In this document: positions 58,355-64,000 of the stretch, piece by piece | Layout: the number at the start of each line of letters is the position of its first letter | Numbering within the stretch: position 1 is the first letter of the stretch | DNA from: Pseudomonas sp. GV085 | Lineage (GTDB): Bacteria; Pseudomonadota; Gammaproteobacteria; Pseudomonadales; Pseudomonadaceae | Length of the DNA: 64,000 nt | Reading direction: 5' to 3' | NCBI RefSeq assembly: GCF_003050925.1 | Contig: NZ_QAOV01000010.1 | Span: 182,218 to 246,217 of the forward strand | Program-made: the position numbers and the translations under genes | Notes under the pieces: model-generated | What the model was told of the DNA's origin: nothing | Databases searched by the model: none | What the model saw: only the letters and a program-made list of their open reading frames with translations

Positions 58355-59962
58355 TTAGTGACGGAAGTGGCGCATGCCGGTGAACACCATCGCGATGCCG
58401 GCTTCGTCGGCAGCAGCAATCACTTCGTTGTCACGCATCGAACCGCCCGGCTGGATCACTGCGGTGATACCGGCCTTGGCCGCGTTGTCGATGCCGTCGC
58501 GGAACGGGAAGAATGCGTCGGATGCCATGACCGCACCTTGAACCTGCAAGCCAGCATGTTCGGCCTTGATCGCGGCGATACGCGCGGAGTTCACGCGGCT
58601 CATCTGGCCGGCGCCGACACCGATGGTCTGGCGGTTCTTGGCGTAGACGATGGCGTTGGACTTCACGTACTTGGCGACTTTCCAGGCGAAGATCAGGTCG
58701 TGGATTTCCTGTTCGGTCGGAGCGCGCTTGGTCACCACTTTCAGGTCATCGGCGCCGATCATTCCGATGTCGCGGCTCTGTACCAGCAGGCCACCGTTGA
58801 CGCGCTTGTAGTCCCAGGCCGCCGCGCGGTCAGCCGACCACTCGCCGCAGGCCAGCAGGCGTACGTTGGCTTTGGCGGCGACGATGGCGCGGGCTTCTTC
58901 GCTGACCGATGGCGCGATGATCACTTCGACGAACTGACGTTCGACGATGGCCTTGGCAGTCTCGGCGTCCAGTTCGCGGTTGAAGGCGATGATGCCGCCG
59001 AACGCGGATTCGGTGTCTGTGGCGTAGGCCAGGTCGTAGGCCTTGCGGATGCCGCCTTCGGCATCAGGGCTGACAGCCACGCCGCACGGGTTGGCGTGCT
59101 TGACGATCACGCAGGCCGGCTTGACGAAGCTCTTCACGCATTCCAGCGCGGCGTCGGTGTCGGCCACGTTGTTGTACGACAGTTCCTTGCCTTGCAGTTG
59201 GGTCGCGGTGGCGATACCGACTTCGGCAGGCTTGGCCTCCACGTAGAACGCCGCGCTCTGGTGCGGGTTCTCGCCGTAGCGCATTTCCTGGGCCTTGATG
59301 AACTGGCTGTTGAAGGTGCGCGGGAACTCGCTGCGACCTTCTGTGCTGAGGGTGTCGGCAGCCTGGTTCACGGTGCCCATGTAGTTGGCGATCATGCCGT
59401 CATAGGCGGCGGTGTGTTCGAAGGCCTTGAGCATCAGGTCGAAACGCTGAGCGTAGGTCAGGCCACCGGCCTTGAGGGTTTCCAGGACGCGGGCGTAATC
59501 GCTGGCGTTGACCACGATGGCCACGTCTTTGTGGTTCTTGGCTGCAGAACGAACCATGGTCGGGCCGCCGATGTCGATGTTTTCGATGGCGGTCGGCAGG
59601 TCGCAGCCTGGCTTGTTGATGGTGGCTTCGAACGGATACAGGTTGACCGCAACCAGATCGATCGGCTTGATGCCGTGCTCGTTCATGATGGCGTCGTCGA
59701 TACCGCGACGACCGAGGATCCCGCCGTGGATTTTCGGGTGCAGGGTCTTGACCCGACCGTCCATCATTTCGGCAAAGCCGGTGTAATCAGCGACTTCCAC
59801 TGCGGCAACGCCGTTGTCCTGCAGCAGCTTGAACGTCCCGCCGGTGGAGAGGATCTCGACGCCCAGGGCTTCAAGCTCCTTGGCGAATTCGAGGATCCCG
59901 GTCTTGTCGGATACGCTGATCAAGGCGCGGCGGATCGGCAGGCGGGTAGTCTGGTCGGTCAT
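58355..59962 (-). CDS. purH: Bifunctional AICAR transformylase/IMP cyclohydrolase PurH
   Basis: Started at MTDQTTRLPIRRALISVSDKTG it has 535 residues, the Pseudomonas length; an upstream Met is less likely. The N-terminal IMP cyclohydrolase (MGS-like, about 1-200: KTLHPKIHGGILGRR) and C-terminal AICAR formyltransferase (VKHANPCGVAV; DAFFPFRDGIDNAAKAGITAVIQPGGS) domains are complete. It catalyses the last two steps of IMP synthesis. It lies downstream of fis but behind a terminator. Confidence 0.97.
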   Translation of the reverse strand: MTDQTTRLPIRRALISVSDKTGILEFAKELEALGVEILSTGGTFKLLQDNGVAAVEVADYTGFAEMMDGRVKTLHPKIHGGILGRRGIDDAIMNEHGIKPIDLVAVNLYPFEATINKPGCDLPTAIENIDIGGPTMVRSAAKNHKDVAIVVNASDYARVLETLKAGGLTYAQRFDLMLKAFEHTAAYDGMIANYMGTVNQAADTLSTEGRSEFPRTFNSQFIKAQEMRYGENPHQSAAFYVEAKPAEVGIATATQLQGKELSYNNVADTDAALECVKSFVKPACVIVKHANPCGVAVSPDAEGGIRKAYDLAYATDTESAFGGIIAFNRELDAETAKAIVERQFVEVIIAPSVSEEARAIVAAKANVRLLACGEWSADRAAAWDYKRVNGGLLVQSRDIGMIGADDLKVVTKRAPTEQEIHDLIFAWKVAKYVKSNAIVYAKNRQTIGVGAGQMSRVNSARIAAIKAEHAGLQVQGAVMASDAFFPFRDGIDNAAKAGITAVIQPGGSMRDNEVIAAADEAGIAMVFTGMRHFRH

Positions 59963-59994
59963 CTCAATTTCCATCAAAAGCAAAGGAAGTCAGC

Positions 59995-60027
59995 AAAAAA
60001 GGCGACCGGTTTACGCGGGCGCCTTTC
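59995..60027 (-). terminator. Rho-independent terminator after fis
   Basis: On the minus strand AAAGGCG / CGCCTTTTTT with a 15-base loop lies 17 bases after the fis stop, ending in six T. It separates the dusB-fis unit from purH. Confidence 0.85.
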
Positions 60028-60043
60028 TGGTTTGATTGAATGC

Positions 60044-60364
60044 TTACAGCAAATCGTACTGCTTGAGTTTCTTGCGCAGCGTGCCCCGGTTCAGTCCGAG
60101 CATCTCGCTGGCCTTGGTCTGGTTGCCCTTGACGTAATTCATCACGCACTCGAGCAGGGGAGCCTCGACTTCGGAGAGCACCAGGTTGTACACATCCGTG
60201 ACGGCAGCGCCCTCAAGGTGGGCGAAATAATTGTGCAGCGCCTTCTCGACACTCCCGCGAAGGGTCTGGCCTTCTTCGCTCGGCGTATTGAGGTGCTGTT
60301 TCAAATTTACGTTGTCGCTCACGGGTGTTGTTCCACTCACTAAAGTCTCGGTCATCATCGTCAT
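60044..60364 (-). CDS. fis: DNA-binding protein Fis
   Basis: The 106-residue nucleoid protein and regulator of rRNA, recombination and growth phase has the C-terminal helix-turn-helix VKGNQTKASEMLGLNRGTLRKKLKQYDLL. Started at MTMMTETLVSG, its ATG overlaps the dusB stop by four bases. The dusB-fis operon order is conserved in gammaproteobacteria. Confidence is high. Confidence 0.97.
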   Translation of the reverse strand: MTMMTETLVSGTTPVSDNVNLKQHLNTPSEEGQTLRGSVEKALHNYFAHLEGAAVTDVYNLVLSEVEAPLLECVMNYVKGNQTKASEMLGLNRGTLRKKLKQYDLL

Positions 60365-61371
60365 GCGGCCACCCACTCTCCGTCCCCTGTCAGGCTCTTG
60401 TAACGCTCGGCGAAAAACGCCCGAACGTTGGCGCATTGTGTATCCGTACCATCCAAACGATTGAAGTGGGCGCGAAACTCCCTGGCGCCCGGCAGGGTTG
60501 CGAGATACCAGCCCACATGCTTTCGAGCAATGCGCACACCCATGACATCGCCATAGAAGGCGTGCAGGGCGGCCAGATGCTCTAGCAGAATGCGTTCCAC
60601 CTCGATCAGTTCCAGCGCCGGGAGCTTCTCGCCGGTACGCAGGAAATGGTCGATCTCGCGAAAAATCCATGGCCGCCCCTGGGCAGCCCGGCCAATCAAC
60701 AAACCATCGGCACCGGTCGCGTCGAGCACGTACCGGGCTTTTTCCGGCGAATCGATATCGCCGTTGGCGAAGACCGGAATCGACACCGCCTGCTTGATCG
60801 CGGCAATGGTGTCGTACTCGGCAACACCTGTGTACAGGTCGGCACGGGTGCGGCCATGCACCGCCAGCGCCGTAATGCCTGCCTGCTCGGCGATCTTCGC
60901 CACCGTCAGGCCATTCTTGTTGTCCCGGTCCCAACCGGTCCGGATCTTCAGGGTAACCGGCACATTGACCGCAGCCACGACGGCCTGCAGGATCTCGGTT
61001 ACCAGGGCTTCATCCTTCAACAGTGCGGAGCCGGCAGCCTTGTTGCAGACTTTTTTTGCCGGACAGCCCATGTTGATATCAATAATCTGCGCGCCCATTT
61101 CAACGTTGGCACGTGCGGCGTCCGCCAGCATTTGCGCGTCCCCACCGGCGATCTGTACCGAGCGTGGCTCGGGATCACCTTGGTGGATCATGCGCATGCG
61201 CGACTTGCGGGTGTTCCACAAGCTCATGTCGCTGGTGACCATTTCCGAGACGACCAGTCCCGCGCCCAAGCGCTTGCACAGCTGACGAAAGGGCTGGTCG
61301 GTGACGCCCGCCATGGGGGCGAGAATCAAGCTGTTGTGTAATGTGTATGGGCCGATGCGTACCGCCGACAT
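60361..61371 (-). CDS. dusB: tRNA-dihydrouridine synthase DusB
   Basis: The 336-residue FMN enzyme reduces uridine to dihydrouridine in tRNA (U17 in E. coli). Marks are LAPMAGVTDQPFRQLCKRLGAG, DINMGCPAKKVCNKAAGSALL with the active-site Cys, KIRTGWD and LAVHGRTRADLYTG. It heads the dusB-fis operon with a 4-base overlap. Confidence 0.97.
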   Translation of the reverse strand: MSAVRIGPYTLHNSLILAPMAGVTDQPFRQLCKRLGAGLVVSEMVTSDMSLWNTRKSRMRMIHQGDPEPRSVQIAGGDAQMLADAARANVEMGAQIIDINMGCPAKKVCNKAAGSALLKDEALVTEILQAVVAAVNVPVTLKIRTGWDRDNKNGLTVAKIAEQAGITALAVHGRTRADLYTGVAEYDTIAAIKQAVSIPVFANGDIDSPEKARYVLDATGADGLLIGRAAQGRPWIFREIDHFLRTGEKLPALELIEVERILLEHLAALHAFYGDVMGVRIARKHVGWYLATLPGAREFRAHFNRLDGTDTQCANVRAFFAERYKSLTGDGEWVAA

Positions 61372-61555
61372 AGGACTTCCCTGTTGTGGGGCCGGATCAT
61401 GGGAGTTCGAAAAAGGGTTGGCATGATACCCGCTCTCGATGACTGGATAAAGGCTGAATTGAACAAATTCTGAACAGTTATTCTGTTATTACCCGTGGTT
61501 TGGTTTGCCAGGGGCAGTCAGAAAGCCGACGTTAATCCGGGAGCAATGAAGCGTT

Positions 61556-62800
61556 TCACTCCGGAGAGTGAAAGCTCAGACTGTAGTTCACGGCCTTGGC
61601 GCCGGGGTCGAGAATGTCCAGGGCGATGTGGATCGGCGTTTGCGGAGGCATTTCCGCCATGCCTTCGAGATCGCCATTGAGGTACTCGCCGGGTTTGAAG
61701 CGGCGACTGGCGATCAGGTGGCCATTGAGGTCGGCGAAGCGCAGTTCCAGCAGTGGGAAGGGCTGGGAGAAGGGCGCGCGGTTATAGATGATCGCATCGA
61801 CCACCAGGGCGCCATTGAACTCGGGATGGCTGCGCACCACCAGGTTGCTGCTCTTGATTTTCGCGATGTCGACCTTGGATGGCACGGTGCAGCCGATTTG
61901 CGGGCACAGTTGCTGGAACCACGGGCGATACTGATCCTGTCGCGCCAGTTCGTCGAAATGATAGGCGATGTACTGGCCGGCGAGGGCGCCAGCAGCAATC
62001 AGCACCAGCAGCAACCACAACAGCCGTCGTCCCCAGGGCGAGCGGCGTTTTTGCCAGTCCAGTTGCAGTGGGTCGTCGGTCAGGTCTTGCAGCACTTCGG
62101 CGCGCACGCCCGGCTCGCTACGTTCGCGTCGCTTGCGCAGCGGTTCGATCGAGGGCAGGTTGTCGTCGGTTTCGTTCTCGTCGGCGGCTGACAGGCGTTC
62201 GTGATTCAGCGGCGCATCGAGAGGGTCGTGCAGTCGCAAATGGGGTGGATGTGGTTCGTCGTCGAGATCAACCGGTTCCAGAGACAGCGAAGGTTCGGTG
62301 CGCGAGGCTTTGCCCGGTTCGACTGTCGGCTCTGGCGTTTCAAGGCTGTCGAGCGGTTCGTCGAGTTGCGCACGATCCGCCGCCGACTCACTGAACAGGC
62401 TGTCGGACCACGGCTCCTCGTCATCCTGCCCGGCGCTGTCGCGACGGGCGCTCAGCGAGTCGTCGCGATGGCGGCCGAGCTCGGTGGTCGGCTGGATTTC
62501 CCGCTGTTCGAGCCGGGCGAGTTCTTCGTCGAGGTCAAGACTGTCCAGATCCAGCTCGGTGGCGCTCCATTGCTTTTGGCTGATGGCGCGCGGCGGCGAT
62601 GCTTCGAGGGGCTGCTCAGGCGGGAGCGGCTTCGCTGCCGGTGGTTCCTTGCCGGACTGCTCAAGCAGCTGCCTGGCGGCATTGAACACCTGCAGGCAGG
62701 AGCCGCAGCGAACCACGCCACGCGCCACGCTCAACTGGGCATGGCTGACGCGGAAGCTGGTTTGGCAATGCGGGCACTGAGTGACGAAGCTATCGGTCAT
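61556..62800 (-). CDS. Zinc-ribbon DUF3426 membrane protein
   Basis: The 414-residue protein has an MJ0042-type zinc ribbon at the N terminus (CPHC at 9-12 and CGSC at 32-35). A long acidic and proline-rich linker (about 60-240) follows. One transmembrane helix lies near residues 255-280 (WGRRLLWLLLVLIAAGALAGQYIAYHF). A periplasmic DUF3426 domain ends it. This conserved protein lies between prmA and dusB in many Pseudomonas; the role is unknown, with a possible regulatory membrane link. It starts 30 bases after the prmA stop, so it is probably co-transcribed. Confidence 0.88.
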   Translation of the reverse strand: MTDSFVTQCPHCQTSFRVSHAQLSVARGVVRCGSCLQVFNAARQLLEQSGKEPPAAKPLPPEQPLEASPPRAISQKQWSATELDLDSLDLDEELARLEQREIQPTTELGRHRDDSLSARRDSAGQDDEEPWSDSLFSESAADRAQLDEPLDSLETPEPTVEPGKASRTEPSLSLEPVDLDDEPHPPHLRLHDPLDAPLNHERLSAADENETDDNLPSIEPLRKRRERSEPGVRAEVLQDLTDDPLQLDWQKRRSPWGRRLLWLLLVLIAAGALAGQYIAYHFDELARQDQYRPWFQQLCPQIGCTVPSKVDIAKIKSSNLVVRSHPEFNGALVVDAIIYNRAPFSQPFPLLELRFADLNGHLIASRRFKPGEYLNGDLEGMAEMPPQTPIHIALDILDPGAKAVNYSLSFHSPE

Positions 62801-62830
62801 GCGGCGTTCCGGATTATGCAGACGGCCATT

Positions 62831-63709
62831 CTAGCGCCGACGGCCAGTGATGCGCACCCAGCCATCGCGATTGGCGATCGGGTCCAGATCGAAGTCCTTG
62901 GCGTAGGCGGCAGCGACTTCGTCGCCCTGTTCGGCGAGGATGCCCGACAGCGCCAGGCGACCGCCGGTTTTGACCAGGCCGGACAACTGCGGCGCCAGGG
63001 AGACTAGTGGGCCGGCGAGAATGTTGGCCACCAGCACGTCAGCCTGAACCTGTGGCAAGTCTTGCGGCAGGTACAGCGGGAAGAGCTCATCGGCAATATT
63101 GTTGCGTCCGGCATTGTCGCGGGAGGCTTCCAGCGCTTGCACGTCGATATCGGTGCCCACGGCCTCCCTGGCGCCGAGCAGCAGCGCGGCAATCGCCAGA
63201 ATCCCCGAACCGCAACCGAAGTCCAGGACGTTGCAGTCCTTCAGGTCCTGACCGTCGAGCCATTCCAGGCACAGTGCGGTGGTCGGGTGGGTGCCGGTGC
63301 CGAATGCCAGGCCCGGGTCCAGCAGCAGATTCACTGCGTCAGGCTCTGGCGCGGCGTGCCAGCTCGGCACGATCCACAGGCGCTGGCCGAACCGCATTGG
63401 CTGGAAGCCGTCCATCCAGCTGCGTTCCCAGTCCTGGTCTTCGATCACTTCGCTGTGGTGTTCAGGTAGCGGGCTGCCGGTCAGCAACTCCAGATGGGCC
63501 AGTACCGGGCCGGGCTCGGTACCACCTTCGAACAAGGCCAACAGGTGCGTGTGCGACCACAGCGGCGTGGTGTTGAGTTCCGGCTCGAAGATCGGCTGAT
63601 CTTCGGCGTCCATGAAGGTCACCGACACGGCGCCCACTTCAAGGAAAGCGTCTTCATAGGTTTCGGCTTGTTCTGGGCTGATGGCGAGACGTACTTGCAG
63701 CCAAGGCAT
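62831..63709 (-). CDS. prmA: Ribosomal protein L11 methyltransferase PrmA
   Basis: The 292-residue SAM enzyme trimethylates ribosomal protein L11. Marks are MPWLQVRLAISPEQAETYED at the start, FGTGTHPTTALCLEWLD, the SAM site NVLDFGCGSGILAIAALLLGA and DVLVANILAGPL. Upstream in-frame sequence runs through a REP and is not part of the gene. It is followed by the DUF3426 gene in the same direction. Confidence 0.97.
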   Translation of the reverse strand: MPWLQVRLAISPEQAETYEDAFLEVGAVSVTFMDAEDQPIFEPELNTTPLWSHTHLLALFEGGTEPGPVLAHLELLTGSPLPEHHSEVIEDQDWERSWMDGFQPMRFGQRLWIVPSWHAAPEPDAVNLLLDPGLAFGTGTHPTTALCLEWLDGQDLKDCNVLDFGCGSGILAIAALLLGAREAVGTDIDVQALEASRDNAGRNNIADELFPLYLPQDLPQVQADVLVANILAGPLVSLAPQLSGLVKTGGRLALSGILAEQGDEVAAAYAKDFDLDPIANRDGWVRITGRRR

Positions 63710-63813
63710 GGCGGGCACCTTTGAAAAATATTGATTGCAGCCTAGCGGGCTGCGAGAAGCGCGCAAGTTTACGCGAGAGAGTGGGTTTTGTGGGAGTAGC
63801 ATGGCATGACGAC

Positions 63814-63911
63814 TGTAGGAGCGAGCTTGCTCGCGAAAATCGACAGGTCGCCGCGGTGATTCAGGCACCGCTCATTATCGTTGGCCACCTTCGCTGGCAA
63901 GCCAGCTCTTA
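63814..63911. repeat. Two REP half sites of different classes, near the window end
   Basis: TGTAGGAGCGAGCTTGCTCG (63814 onward) and TTCGCTGGCAAGCCAGCTCT (63890-63911) are arms of two different REP types; neither has its own partner here. Confidence 0.75.
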
Positions 63912-63948
63912 TCAAACAAAAAATAACCCATTGTTTTTGCTCTAAAAA

Positions 63949-64000
63949 TTATCCAGCCATCACCAACTGCATGCCCAGCTTGCGCGCCTTGTGTTCCAAG
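63949..64000 (-). CDS. Possible 3' end of a gene running off the window
   Basis: A minus-strand frame is open from the window edge for 16 codons (LEHKARKLGMQLVMAG) and ends in TAA at 63949. This could be the end of the gene upstream of prmA. It does not look like the C terminus of AccC, which lies near prmA in P. aeruginosa. It is too short to identify, and chance is possible. Confidence 0.35.
   Translation of the reverse strand, partial: LEHKARKLGMQLVMAG

Noticed and set aside
63949..64000. The end of accC at the window edge
   Set aside because: The last residues do not resemble the AccC C terminus; kept only as an unidentified partial frame.

Overview
The window looks like the chromosome of a Pseudomonas of the fluorescens group. 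The genes are GC-rich. Gene order matches the known P. aeruginosa neighbourhoods for ureEFG/desT, ureDAB C with the PA4866-type acetyltransferase, retS-purD-purH-fis-dusB-prmA, and the cobalamin cluster. The spacers between genes are crowded with Pseudomonas REP-type palindromes (cores around GAGCGAGC-TGCTCGC and AGCTGGCTTGCCAGC). No rRNA, tRNA, CRISPR array, insertion sequence or prophage was found.

Layout. 0-2.1 kb: a cation diffusion facilitator and an AGE-family epimerase. 2.2-4.7 kb: urease accessory genes ureE-ureF-ureG-hupE, with the desT regulator beside them. 5.7-6.2 kb: a small exported protein made of 14-residue repeats. 6.6-15.3 kb: an AsmA-like protein, a LysR regulator divergent from azoR plus an SMR transporter, a fragi-type lipase without a signal peptide, an EamA transporter divergent from an AraC regulator (with a perfect operator-like palindrome between them), a PsiF protein and an AI-2E-family permease. 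15.4-18.3 kb: a chaperone locus, with a short Hsp70 divergent from cbpA-cbpM and a good sigma-32 promoter match ahead of cbpA. 18.5-23.6 kb: a 1695-residue NEL-type E3 ubiquitin ligase-like protein with leucine-rich repeats and an intact Cys-x-Asp catalytic motif.

23.7-34 kb: a long minus-strand run urtABCDE-ureD-ureA-GNAT-GNAT-ureB-ureC for urea uptake and hydrolysis. It starts at a sigma-54 type promoter (GG-N10-GC) upstream of urtA. Structural subunits and transporter are here, while ureEFG lie 20 kb away. 34.2-42.2 kb: a FecBCD-type metal-chelate or corrinoid ABC transporter, then a copper set: PepSY protein, OprC receptor, two DUF2946 proteins and a PCu(A)C chaperone. 42.3-42.9 kb: a HigB/HigA-like toxin-antitoxin pair. 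43-50.6 kb: cobalamin genes, cobL-cbiD-cobK on the minus strand and cobG-cobH-cobI-cobJ on the plus strand, most of them overlapping.

50.7-53.35 kb: an AT-richer island of three genes I cannot assign to a family. The three proteins appear to be distant paralogues of one another: they share a W-x-x-R-Y-A-like motif and the same C-terminal strand-strand-strand-helix ending. The island has its own promoter-like sequence and a strong terminator between the second and third gene. With the NEL protein and the 14-residue-repeat protein, it is the best candidate for undescribed biology in this window. 53.4-64 kb: a conserved core run of marC, retS (hybrid sensor that antagonises GacS), purD, purH, fis, dusB, a DUF3426 protein and prmA.
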